Shown here in pieces: positions 31,935 through 39,728 of a stretch of 64,000 nucleotides of DNA. Position numbers and translations under genes: made by a program. Numbering within the stretch: the stretch's first letter is position 1; each line of letters opens with the position of its first letter. The notes beneath the pieces were generated by a model that was given only the letters and a program-made list of their open reading frames with translations, was not told the origin of the DNA and did not search any database. Source of the DNA: Nocardiopsis dassonvillei_B (GTDB lineage Bacteria > Actinomycetota > Actinomycetes > Streptosporangiales > Streptosporangiaceae); NCBI RefSeq assembly GCF_964273065.1, contig NZ_OZ186815.1, positions 5,456,001 to 5,520,000 on the forward strand. Reading direction: 5' to 3'.

Positions 31935-34900
31935 TCAGCCCAGGCCGAGTTCACGCAGGCGGGCCCCGGCGGTGGCGCGGTTGGGCACGCCGAGTTTGGC
32001 CAGGATGTTGGACACGTGGACGCTGGCGGTCTTGGCGGAGATGAACAGCTCCTGGGCGATGCGGGCGTTGGTGCTCCCGACGGCGAGCAGACGGGCGACC
32101 TCCAGCTCGCGGGCGGTGAGCCCGGCGGGCGCGGCAGGGGCGGACGCCTCGTCGGTGAGGCCGACGCCGATGCGGCGGGCCAGGTCGGCGGCGGATGCGG
32201 CCAGCGGGACGGCCTCGTGCCGGTCGGCGGCCGCGTGGGCGGCGCGCACCAGCTCGCGGGCCCGGTCGCGCTCCCCGGCGGCCACGGCGGCGCGGGCGGC
32301 GCGCAGACGGGCGGCGGCCAGGTGCAGCGGCATGGGGGTGTCCTCCCATGCGGCCACCGCGCGCTCCCACAGGTCGAGGCGGTCCGCGGGGCCGGTGCCG
32401 TCGAGTTCGGCGGCGTAGGCCAGGACCCGGGCGCGGTGGGCGCGCTGGGGCGTGCCGGTGACGGCCATGGCCTCGGCGACCTTCACTGCCAGGGCCATGA
32501 CGCGGTGGGCCGCGGCGACCCCGCTCCGGCCGCCCTCGCCCCGACCGGCCTCGGCGCCGCGTGCGGCGGCCTGGGCCATCACGTCGACCAGGGGCCAGGT
32601 GTAGCCGCGCGAGGCCTCCAGCTCCAGCTGCTCCAGGGCCCGTTCGGACAGGGCCAGGACGGCGTCCACGGAGCCCTCGGCCAGACCGGTCTCCAGTTTG
32701 GCCAGCAGGTCGAGCTGGACGATGTTCATGCGCTGGGCGTCGGTCAGCCGGCCGCTGCGGGACCAGCCGGAGACCGTGAGAGCGGTGTCCAGGTCGCCCA
32801 TGGCGGCGGCGCTGCGGGCCAGGACGGCGTCCACGTAGGAGCGGTCCTTGAGGGGGCCGCGGGTGCGCAGGATCTTCTCGCAGATGGCGCGGGCCTCGGC
32901 CAGGTGGCCCAGCTCGAAGTGGATCTCGGCGCGGTTCTGGTGGTTGAACGTCTCGTGGACCGACGCCCAGCCCATCTCCTTGTGGCGGTCCAGGGACTCC
33001 TCCAGGACCCGCAGCCCCTCCTCGTGGCGGCCCAGTTCGCGGAGGAAGTGCCCGAGGTTCCCGGCGCCGCGCGCCTCCAGGGAGGGCTCGGAGACCTCGG
33101 CGGCGATCCCCATCGCCTCCTCGATGAGCGGGCGGCCGCGCTCCAGGTCGCCCTCGCCGATGTGGAGGCTGCCCAGGGTGATGCGGGCGTCGGCGGCCGC
33201 GCACCGGTCTGCGGCGTCGGAGCTCTCGGCCAGGGCGATGGCCCGCTCGGCGAGCGCGCGCGCCGAGTGCCCGGCCTCGCGCAGGTCGCGCAGCTGCTCC
33301 TGGTCGGGCGGGACGACGCGGTCGGCGCGGTGGCGCAGGCTCTCGCGGGCCAGGATGGACAGCAGGGAGGCGTAACCCGGCATGTGGGGCGGGTGCAGGT
33401 CCAGGGCGGCGACCAGGTCGGTGATGCCGCCGCCGCAGGTGGTCAGGGAGCGGGCCAGGCCGCGGCGGCGCAGGAGGGTGGCCTTGACGGTGCGGGTCTC
33501 GTCGTCGGCGGGGTCCTCGGGCAGGGTGGCCAGGGCCTCGTCGGCGAGTTCGAGGGCGCGGCCGCCGCGTCCGGCCTCGACGGCGGCGCCGGCGGCGCGG
33601 GAGACGACCTCGGCCCAGCTGTGGCCCTGGACGCGGTCGCGGGCGTCGGGCACCCGGTCCCACAGGGACAGGACCCGTTCCAGCATGTCGAGCGCCTCGC
33701 TGTAGGCGAGGGTGTCCGAGGCGCGGACGGCGGCCCACCAGGCGGCCTGCAGAGCCTCGGGCAGCTCGCGGGCGGCCATGTAGTGGTGGGCCTCCTCGGA
33801 GGCGCGCCTCTCGTAGGGGAACAGGTCGGGGCGCTCGTCGATGAGGCGGGCGAAGCGCATGTGCAGGCGGGTGTGCGGGCCGGGCAGGAGCTCGCCGTGC
33901 ACCGCGTCGCGCAGCAGGGCGTGCCGGAACCGGTAGCCCTCGCCGTGGACCTTGAGGACGTTGGCGTCGACCAGGGCGTGCAGGGCGGCCTCGAGGTCGG
34001 GGTCGGGCAGGTCGGCGGCCTGGCGCAGCACCTCGTGGTCGATACCGCCGGAGACGGCGCCCACCGAGGCCGTGCGCAGGACGGTCCAGGCGGTGTGGTC
34101 GAAGCGCTGGAGGGGTTCCAGGAGCAGGTCGCGGAACCGGTCGGGAACGTCGCCGTGGCCGGTGGGGGAGTCGGCCAGGGTCTCCACGAACAGGGGGACG
34201 CCCTCGGTGCGGCGGTAGAGCTCGTCGAGCTCGTGCGGGGCCAGCGCGTCGCCCCCGCGCAGGGCGGCGGCGTGCTCCCCGGTCTCGGTGAGGGTGAGCG
34301 GGGCCAGGCGCAGCGACTCCACGCCCGGGACGCGTTCGAGTTCGGGCAGCAGGCGGCGCAGGGGGTGGGCGCGGTGCAGGTCGTCGCTGCGGTAGGTGGC
34401 GATGATCTGCACGCCGGGGAGTTCGAGGTTGCGGATGAGGAAGACGAGCAGGTCGCGGGTGGCGCCGTCGGCCCAGTGCAGGTCCTCCAGGACGAACGTG
34501 ACCCCCTCGTCCCCGGCGCTCTGGTAGAGCAGGCGCAGCACCTGCTCGAAGAGGATGCCGCGGTTCTCGGGCTCGAAGTGCAGCCCGCGGGTCCCGACGC
34601 GGTCGGTGGACGGACCGCCCGGTTCCGGCAGTTCGGGCAGCAGGCGGGCCAGCTCGCGGGTGCCGCCCGGGGCGGCCGCCGCGAACAGCTCGGGGCCGCG
34701 CTCGCGCAGGAGCTGGCGCAGGATCGCGGTGAAGGGCGCGTAGGAGAGGCCGTCGCCGCCGAGTTGCAGACAGGCGCCGACGTACACCGCGCCCGGGGGG
34801 AGGGTGGCGGCGAACTCGCTGATGAGCCGGCTCTTGCCGACTCCCGCGTCGCCGCCCAGGAGGATCATGCCGGGGCCGGTGGTGCGGGTGCGTCGGGCGT

Positions 34901-34970
34901 GGTCGCACAGGGCGTCGAGTTCGGCCCTGCGACCGATGAACACGGGACCATTGTCGACAAGAAGGGGCAT
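31935..34970 (-). CDS. LAL-family transcriptional regulator 3 (STAND ATPase + LuxR HTH)
   Basis: 1011 residues from MPLLVDNGP. FIGRRAELDAL leads into Walker A GGDAGVGKSR (39-48); Walker B is FVLEDLHWADGATRDLLVFL, then the sensor region IIATYRSDDLHRAHPLRRLLPELE. A long TPR-like helical middle and a C-terminal LuxR HTH (GLTARELEVARLLAVGSTNARIAQELFISAKTASVHVSNIL) follow. The ATG at 34970 is chosen because CATAAT (34978-34983) lies exactly 7 nt upstream with no ribosome site; an ATG at 34979 falls inside that -10. Upstream on the same strand is a 51-aa Arg-rich ORF. It shares a 152-bp identical tract with LAL 4. Confidence 0.92.
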   Translation of the reverse strand: MPLLVDNGPVFIGRRAELDALCDHARRTRTTGPGMILLGGDAGVGKSRLISEFAATLPPGAVYVGACLQLGGDGLSYAPFTAILRQLLRERGPELFAAAAPGGTRELARLLPELPEPGGPSTDRVGTRGLHFEPENRGILFEQVLRLLYQSAGDEGVTFVLEDLHWADGATRDLLVFLIRNLELPGVQIIATYRSDDLHRAHPLRRLLPELERVPGVESLRLAPLTLTETGEHAAALRGGDALAPHELDELYRRTEGVPLFVETLADSPTGHGDVPDRFRDLLLEPLQRFDHTAWTVLRTASVGAVSGGIDHEVLRQAADLPDPDLEAALHALVDANVLKVHGEGYRFRHALLRDAVHGELLPGPHTRLHMRFARLIDERPDLFPYERRASEEAHHYMAARELPEALQAAWWAAVRASDTLAYSEALDMLERVLSLWDRVPDARDRVQGHSWAEVVSRAAGAAVEAGRGGRALELADEALATLPEDPADDETRTVKATLLRRRGLARSLTTCGGGITDLVAALDLHPPHMPGYASLLSILARESLRHRADRVVPPDQEQLRDLREAGHSARALAERAIALAESSDAADRCAAADARITLGSLHIGEGDLERGRPLIEEAMGIAAEVSEPSLEARGAGNLGHFLRELGRHEEGLRVLEESLDRHKEMGWASVHETFNHQNRAEIHFELGHLAEARAICEKILRTRGPLKDRSYVDAVLARSAAAMGDLDTALTVSGWSRSGRLTDAQRMNIVQLDLLAKLETGLAEGSVDAVLALSERALEQLELEASRGYTWPLVDVMAQAAARGAEAGRGEGGRSGVAAAHRVMALAVKVAEAMAVTGTPQRAHRARVLAYAAELDGTGPADRLDLWERAVAAWEDTPMPLHLAAARLRAARAAVAAGERDRARELVRAAHAAADRHEAVPLAASAADLARRIGVGLTDEASAPAAPAGLTARELEVARLLAVGSTNARIAQELFISAKTASVHVSNILAKLGVPNRATAGARLRELGLG
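34342..34493 (-). repeat. 152-bp tract identical to LAL 4 (copy in LAL 3)
   Basis: Base-for-base identical to 37957-38108. It encodes the Walker B and sensor part of the ATPase (EDLHWADGATRD through PLRRLLPE). Flanking sequence diverges at once on both sides. Confidence 0.95.
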
Positions 34971-34977
34971 ACCGCTC

Positions 34978-34983
34978 ATTATG
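34978..34983 (-). promoter_or_regulatory. -10 element of LAL 3
   Basis: CATAAT, 7 nt before ATGCCCCT; identical in sequence and spacing to the -10 of LAL 4 (38545-38550). Confidence 0.55.
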
Positions 34984-35039
34984 CCGACCTCGGGTGACGG
35001 AACGCGGGTGATTTTCGGACGCGGGCCGGGGCCGGGCCC

Positions 35040-35071
35040 CGGTCGGGCCGCCTGATCAGGCGGCCCGACCG
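35040..35071 (-). terminator. 32-bp perfect palindrome spanning the stop of the small ORF
   Basis: Perfect dyad centred between 35055 and 35056, including the TGA of the 51-aa ORF. It forms a long GC hairpin between the small ORF and LAL 3; probably a terminator, separating the transcripts. Confidence 0.7.
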
Positions 35072-35211
35072 AAGCGGCCGGCCTTGCGTTCCCCCCGCTC
35101 GCGCCGGCGCGCCTCGGCCCGGCGCAGCAGGGCCTCCTGGCGCAGCTGCGCGGCGCGCAGGCGTTCCTCGGCGATGGCGCGGGCGGTGGCGTTGAGCAGT
35201 TCGGGGTTCAT
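35056..35211 (-). CDS. small Arg/Glu/Ala-rich protein (51 aa) upstream of LAL 3
   Basis: ATG with AGGAG 7 nt upstream. It encodes a highly charged helix starting MNPELLNATARAIAEERL and ending GRFGRAA. Composition (Arg, Ala, Glu, Leu) predicts one long amphipathic helix. No family recognised. The downstream LAL gene has its own promoter, so this is a separate short transcription unit. A similar-sized Arg-rich ORF, also ending GRAA, lies upstream of LAL 4, and both are preceded by the same bipartite motif. The function is unknown. Confidence 0.65.
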   Translation of the reverse strand: MNPELLNATARAIAEERLRAAQLRQEALLRRAEARRRERGERKAGRFGRAA

Positions 35212-35270
35212 CAGGGTGCTCCTCGAAGCGGTGCCGCGGTGTCGCGGTGCCGGTGTCCCTCACCGACGAC

Positions 35271-35316
35271 TCCACGATCCCGCTGAGACCCCCGCCCCCG
35301 CATCGGGAGAAATCCC
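35271..35316 (-). promoter_or_regulatory. bipartite conserved motif upstream of the small ORF (copy 1)
   Basis: TCCACGATC (35271-35279), 4 nt, TGAG (35284-35287), 12 nt, GCATCGGGAGAAATCCC (35300-35316). The same three blocks with the same two spacings occur at 38802-38847. On the coding strand it reads GGGATTTCTCCCGATGC-N12-CTCA-N4-GATCGTGGA. It could be an unusual promoter or a paired operator. Confidence 0.75.
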
Positions 35317-35384
35317 GGTCCCGGACCCCCTCCTGGGAGGCACCGCGGGACCGGGCTAAGACATCGGGTCCAGGATCGGGGAAC

Positions 35385-35612
35385 CGGCGGGCCCGGCCTG
35401 AGACGTCCCCGCCCCGGCCTGAGACCGGCGCCGGACCGGGTCCGCCCGAGGCCGGTGTCACCTGGGAGCGGCGCCGGACCGGATCCGTCCGAGACCGGCG
35501 CCGGGCCGGGTCCACCTGGGACCGTGCCGGACCGGGCCCACCTGAGGCCGGTGTCACCTGGGAGCGGCGCCGGACCGGGCCCACCTGCGGCCGGGACCAC
35601 CTGGGACCGGTG
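35385..35612. repeat. degenerate tandem repeats behind LAL 4
   Basis: A 35-bp block beginning GAGGCCGGTGTCACCTGGGA is identical at 35448-35482 and 35544-35578 (96-bp period). Shorter units containing CGGCGCCGGACCGG and CCACCTGGGACC recur throughout. The array begins right at the LAL 4 stop codon and fills most of the 401-bp gap to the small ORF. No gene supported in it. Confidence 0.85.
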
Positions 35613-38537
35613 TCAGGCCAGCCCCAGGTCCCGGGCGCGCGCCCCCGCGGAGGCCCGGTTGGGGGCGTCCAGCTTGGCGAGGATGTTGGAGACGTGCACG
35701 CTCGCCGTCTTGGGCGAGATGAACAGCTCCGCGGCGATCTGCGCGTTGGTGCTCCCGGCGGCCAGCAGCCGCAGCACCTCGACCTCACGCGGGGTCAGCC
35801 CGGCGGGCGCGGCCCGGTCGGGGGCGGTGAACCCGGCGCGGCGGCCCAGCGCGGCGGCCTCCCGCTCCATGGGCACCGCGCCGCTCGCCGCGGCGGCCGG
35901 CCCCACCGGCTCCCACCAGGCGCGGGCCCGCGCCTGGTCGCGCACGGCCAGGGCGGCCAGGGCGGCTCGCAGGCGGGCCGCGGCCAGGTGCAGGACCATG
36001 GGGGTGGACTCCCAGGCGGCCACCGCCGCCGCCCACCGCTCCAGGACCTCCCGCGGGCCGGCGGTCCCCTCGGCCAGCCTGGCGGCGGTCGCGGCCCGGA
36101 ACGCCTCCTGGACGGGGCCGCGCGCGGGCATGTCCAGGAGGCCCGACACCAGGGCGTGCGCGGGGTCGCCGGGTCCGGCGCCGGTGCGGCGCACCGCTTC
36201 GGCGGCCAGCTCGGCGACCACCCACCCGTACCCGGCGGACCCGGTGAACCCGGGGCGTTCCAGGATCTGCACCGCGTAGGTGCGGGCGGTCTCGGCGTCG
36301 CCCTCGGCCAGGAGCAGGTCCAGCCAGGCGGAGGCCGCCTGCTGTGCCTGGTCCAGGCGTTCCAGGCTCAGTACGGAGGCGCGGTCGAGCGAGGCGATGC
36401 CCGCCTCCCTCAGTTCTCCCCGGGCCGTCCCGGAGCGCGCGGCGGCCAGGTCTCCCTGGGCGATGGCCGCCCGGGCCGCCGGGACCAGCAGGAACACCCG
36501 GTGCATGGGGGAGGGGCTGTGGCCCAGAGCCCGGGCGGCGATGGCGCGTGCTCCGGCCAGGTCCCCCGTCTCGTAGTGGAGCTCGGCGAGGTTCTGGGAG
36601 GTGAAGCCGCCGTGCACCCACCCGGAGTCCCTTCTGCCGGGGGCCGCCAGGAAGGCCTCCAGGAGTTCCAGGGCGCGGGCGTGGTGCCCCTGCTCGCGCA
36701 GGTAGTGGGAGAGGTTGTTGACGCCGCGGGCCTCCATCATCGGGTCGCCGATGCGGCGGCTCAGCTCGATGGACCGCTCCAGGTGGGGGCGGCCCAGGTC
36801 CTGGAGCCCCCGGCCCATGAGCACCGAGCCCAGGGTGACCAGGGCGGCGGCCAGGGCGCTGTCGTCACCGGAGCGCTCGGCGGCGGCGATGGCCTCCCGG
36901 GCCAGTTCCTCCGAGGAGCGGTCCAGCGGGCCGGCCCCCTCGGTGCGGAACATGGTCTCGCGGGCCAGGATCGACAGCATGCGCGCGTACCCGGGCATGT
37001 GCGGCGGGTGCAGGCGCAGCGCCTCGGCGAGGTCGTGCTCGGCGCCCGCGTCCACGCAGTGGGTGCGGGCCTGCCCGCGGCAGCGCAGCACCTTCGCCCG
37101 CAGGGCCCGGCCGGAGTCGTCGGCGGACTCGGCGGGCAGCCCGGCCAGGGCCTCGTCGCACAGTTCCCAGGCGGTGCGGGGGTGTCCGCCCTCCAGCGCG
37201 GCCAGGGCCGCCTCGGCCAGCACCTCGGGCCGCCCGCGACCGCCCAGCAGCCCGGACACCCCGGGTACCCGGTCCCACAGTTCCAGGACGCGGCGGAGCA
37301 TCGCCAGCCGCTCCCCGTGGGCCAGGGACTCCCCGGCACGCTCGGCGGCGTCCCAGGCGGCGGACACCGCCCGGGGCAGGTCGTGGGCGGCCTGGAAGTG
37401 GTGGGCCAGCTCGGCGGCGCGGCGCTCCCCGGGGACGGTGCCGGGGTGCTCCCGGACGGCCTCGGCGAAGCGCAGGTGCAGGCGGGTGCGGGTACCGGGC
37501 AGCAGGGACTCGTGGACGGCCTCGCGCAGCAGGGCGTGCCGGAACCGGTAGCCCTCGCCGTCCACGTGCAGCAGCCGGCCGTCGATCAGGGTGTGCAGGG
37601 CGATCTCCAGGTCCCGGTCGCCCAGGTCGCAGACGCGGCGCAGCGCTTCGTGGGAGACGGTGCCGGAGACCGCGCCGACGGCGGACAGGCGCAGCACCGA
37701 CAGCGCGGTGTCGTCCAGCCGGTCCACGGGGGCCAGCAGCAGGTCGCGGAAGGCGTCGGGCACTCCGCCGGGCCGGTGCGGGCCGGCGGCGGCCAGTGCC
37801 TCCACGTACAGCGGGATGCCGTCGCTGCGCCGGTACAGGTCGTCGAGTTCGGCGGGGGTGCGGGCACGTCCGGTCAGGGCGCGGACGTGCTCGTCCACCT
37901 CGGCGCGGCTGAGCGGTTCCAGGTCCAGGCGGGTCACCGAGGGCAGGCGCTCCAGCTCGGGCAGCAGGCGGCGCAGGGGGTGGGCGCGGTGCAGGTCGTC
38001 GCTGCGGTAGGTGGCGATGATCTGCACGCCGGGGAGTTCGAGGTTGCGGATGAGGAAGACGAGCAGGTCGCGGGTGGCGCCGTCGGCCCAGTGCAGGTCC
38101 TCCAGGACCAGGGTCAGGCCGTCCGTGCCCGCGGCGGTCCGCAGCACGTGCAGGACCAGCCCGAACAGCACGCCCCGGTCCCGGTGCCCTCCCTCGGGGA
38201 CCGGGCCCAGCTCGGGGAGCAGGCGGGCGAGCTCGCCCGCCTGCTCCCCGACGGCGAAGGGCTCCGGTCCGCTTTCTCGCAGGAGCTGGCGCAGAGCCGC
38301 GGTGAAGGGCGCGTAGGCCAGGCCGTCCACGCCCAGTTCCAGGCAGCCGCCGACGAGTACGGACCCCTGGGTCCGGGCGAACTCGGCCACCAGCCGGGTC
38401 TTGCCGATCCCGGCGTCCCCGGCGAGCAGCAGCGCCCCGGACCGCTCGGTGCGGCAGAGGCGGGCGTGCTCGGCGAGCGCCGCCAGGGGAGCGGCCCGGC
38501 CGACGAGCGCCGGGGCGGTACCTGGGAGTAGGGGCAT
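35613..38537 (-). CDS. LAL-family transcriptional regulator 4 (STAND ATPase + LuxR HTH)
   Basis: 974 residues from MPLLPGTAPALVGRAAPL. Walker A is AGDAGIGKTR (39-48), Walker B LVLEDLHWADGATRDLL and the sensor region IIATYRSDDLHRAHPLRRLLPELE; then a helical TPR-like middle and a C-terminal LuxR HTH (GLTPREVEVLRLLAAGSTNAQIAAELFISPKTASVHVSNIL). It is paralogous to LAL 3 (same opening MPLL, same HTH type). The ATG at 38537 is chosen because CATAAT lies 7 nt upstream, as in LAL 3; longer frames lack support. A 58-aa Arg-rich ORF precedes it. The inducer and regulon are unknown. Confidence 0.92.
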   Translation of the reverse strand: MPLLPGTAPALVGRAAPLAALAEHARLCRTERSGALLLAGDAGIGKTRLVAEFARTQGSVLVGGCLELGVDGLAYAPFTAALRQLLRESGPEPFAVGEQAGELARLLPELGPVPEGGHRDRGVLFGLVLHVLRTAAGTDGLTLVLEDLHWADGATRDLLVFLIRNLELPGVQIIATYRSDDLHRAHPLRRLLPELERLPSVTRLDLEPLSRAEVDEHVRALTGRARTPAELDDLYRRSDGIPLYVEALAAAGPHRPGGVPDAFRDLLLAPVDRLDDTALSVLRLSAVGAVSGTVSHEALRRVCDLGDRDLEIALHTLIDGRLLHVDGEGYRFRHALLREAVHESLLPGTRTRLHLRFAEAVREHPGTVPGERRAAELAHHFQAAHDLPRAVSAAWDAAERAGESLAHGERLAMLRRVLELWDRVPGVSGLLGGRGRPEVLAEAALAALEGGHPRTAWELCDEALAGLPAESADDSGRALRAKVLRCRGQARTHCVDAGAEHDLAEALRLHPPHMPGYARMLSILARETMFRTEGAGPLDRSSEELAREAIAAAERSGDDSALAAALVTLGSVLMGRGLQDLGRPHLERSIELSRRIGDPMMEARGVNNLSHYLREQGHHARALELLEAFLAAPGRRDSGWVHGGFTSQNLAELHYETGDLAGARAIAARALGHSPSPMHRVFLLVPAARAAIAQGDLAAARSGTARGELREAGIASLDRASVLSLERLDQAQQAASAWLDLLLAEGDAETARTYAVQILERPGFTGSAGYGWVVAELAAEAVRRTGAGPGDPAHALVSGLLDMPARGPVQEAFRAATAARLAEGTAGPREVLERWAAAVAAWESTPMVLHLAAARLRAALAALAVRDQARARAWWEPVGPAAAASGAVPMEREAAALGRRAGFTAPDRAAPAGLTPREVEVLRLLAAGSTNAQIAAELFISPKTASVHVSNILAKLDAPNRASAGARARDLGLA
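37957..38108 (-). repeat. 152-bp tract identical to LAL 3 (copy in LAL 4)
   Basis: See 34342-34493: perfect identity over 152 bp within genes that otherwise differ strongly, 3.6 kb apart in direct orientation. Confidence 0.95.
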
Positions 38538-38544
38538 GGGCGCC

Positions 38545-38550
38545 ATTATG
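38545..38550 (-). promoter_or_regulatory. -10 element of LAL 4
   Basis: CATAAT on the minus strand, 7 nt before the ATG, identical layout to LAL 3. Confidence 0.55.
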
Positions 38551-38586
38551 CCCATCCGTGCCGGTACGGCGTCCGCGGCGCCGGGC

Positions 38587-38763
38587 TCAGGCGGCACGGC
38601 CGTAGGCGCGGGGGCCGTCGTCGCGGCGGGGCCACCAGGCCCGGAGGCGGGCGCGGCGGCGGGCGCGGGCCCGCCGCCGCGCCGCGGCGCGGTGCCCCAT
38701 GCGGCGGATGTCCTCCTCGGTCAGGGGCGGGTTGTGGGCCAGGAACAGGGCGTCGTGGTACAC
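38587..38763 (-). CDS. small Arg-rich protein (58 aa) upstream of LAL 4
   Basis: GTG start with GGAGG 5 nt upstream. The N-terminal YHDALFLAHNPPLTEEDIRRMG is followed by a very Arg/Ala-rich stretch and the tail PRAYGRAA. The basic stretch could bind nucleic acid or a phosphorylated partner, but no family is recognised. It corresponds in position and C-terminal GRAA to the 51-aa ORF before LAL 3, though the N-termini differ. The bipartite motif at 38802-38847 precedes it. Confidence 0.65.
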   Translation of the reverse strand: MYHDALFLAHNPPLTEEDIRRMGHRAAARRRARARRRARLRAWWPRRDDGPRAYGRAA

Positions 38764-38801
38764 GGTCTCCTCCTCGGTGCGGGGCCGTCCGCCCCGCCGG
38801 T

Positions 38802-38847
38802 TCCACGATCGTTCTGAGGCACGGCCCGGTGCATCGGGAGAAATCCC
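38802..38847 (-). promoter_or_regulatory. bipartite conserved motif upstream of the small ORF (copy 2)
   Basis: TCCACGATC (38802-38810), 4 nt, TGAG (38815-38818), 12 nt, GCATCGGGAGAAATCCC (38831-38847); spacings identical to copy 1 at 35271-35316 while spacer bases differ. That is a signature of selected binding elements. Confidence 0.75.
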
Positions 38848-39016
38848 TGTTCGCGGTGTTCGTGGGGCTCTTAGGTGCGGTGTGGGGACTTATCCGGGTC
38901 CGGTGCCGGATGCGCCCGACAGGGTCGCCCCTCCCGGCGTGTCACACATAGCAATCACGTGAGTACTCATAGTTGTCTTGGGTGGGTCGTGACCGAGCGG
39001 ACGGAAGGCACGCATC

Positions 39017-39655
39017 ATGGGCATGGGTATGGGCGGGGACGGCCGGCGCGGCCGGTGGCGGGCGGCCGGGGTGGCCGCCGCGACGGGAGCGGTCCTGATG
39101 GCCGCGACCCCGGCGGCGGCGGCCGTCGACCCGGACGGGCGGGCCCCCTCGGCCCCCTCGGCCCCGCCGTCCCCGGAGGCCTTCGTGGGGCTGTCCCTGG
39201 TGGTGGAGGAGGCGGCGCCGCTGCCCGGGCACGAGACGGTGCTGCGGACGACGGTGGCCAACGGCGACGCGAGCGAGGGGGTGAGCGGCGCGCACCTGGC
39301 CCAGCACGTCCCCGAGGCCCTGGAGATCGTGGAGGTGGGCGGCGGGGGTGAACTGGAGGACGGCATCGTGAACTGGCGGGTGGACGTGCCCGCCGGGGAG
39401 GAGCGGGACTACACGGTCCGTGTCCGGGTGCGGGAGGACGCCGAGGGGACGGAGCGGTTGATGAGCACGGCCTGCCTGCTGCTGGAGCGGGAGGCCGACC
39501 CGGCGTCCTGCGCCAGCGACACGGTCGTGGTGGCCTCGCCGACGGTGCTGTCACGGGCGGCGGAGGCCGTGGACGGCGGGCTGCTGGGCCGGATGGCGGG
39601 GGCGGCCCTGCTGGTGGGGCTGGGGTGGCTGGTATGGCGGCGCCGGGTGGCGTGA
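39017..39655 (+). CDS. secreted, C-terminally anchored surface protein (DUF11-like domain)
   Basis: 212 residues. A basic start and Ala-rich signal peptide (about 1-36, cleavage near AAAAVD) precede a Pro/Ser linker and one beta-rich domain (LSLVVEEAAPLPGHETVLRTTVANGD through YTVRVRVRED) resembling the conserved DUF11/bacterial Ig-like repeat found in surface proteins. A C-terminal TM helix (GAALLVGLGWLVW) with RRR tail would anchor it in the membrane. There is no LPXTG motif. AAGG lies 8 nt before the ATG. The function is unknown; a cell-surface role is inferred from topology. Confidence 0.72.
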   Translation: MGMGMGGDGRRGRWRAAGVAAATGAVLMAATPAAAAVDPDGRAPSAPSAPPSPEAFVGLSLVVEEAAPLPGHETVLRTTVANGDASEGVSGAHLAQHVPEALEIVEVGGGGELEDGIVNWRVDVPAGEERDYTVRVRVREDAEGTERLMSTACLLLEREADPASCASDTVVVASPTVLSRAAEAVDGGLLGRMAGAALLVGLGWLVWRRRVA

Positions 39656-39701
39656 AGTCCACCCGATCGTTACGTCAGAGTGTCAGGAAAAATCCACTGT
39701 G

Positions 39702-39718
39702 TACTACGCCGCGTAGTA
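39702..39718. promoter_or_regulatory. 17-bp palindrome overlapping the -10 of the next gene
   Basis: TACTACGC-C-GCGTAGTA, perfect 8-bp arms. The right arm overlaps TAGCCT (39717-39722), the -10 element located 6 nt before the ATG at 39729. A repressor operator is likely; no regulator gene is adjacent. Confidence 0.65.
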
Positions 39719-39728
39719 GCCTAGCGTC

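Noticed and set aside
35211..35600. 129-codon minus-strand frame over the repeat array
   Set aside because: It only translates the tandem repeats into Pro/Gly/Ala periodic sequence, and its start coincides with the ribosome-site region of the small ORF; no support as a gene.
39001..39366. Minus-strand frames opposite the surface protein
   Set aside because: No ribosome sites and no similarity; the + strand frame has a signal peptide, domain and TM anchor in logical order.
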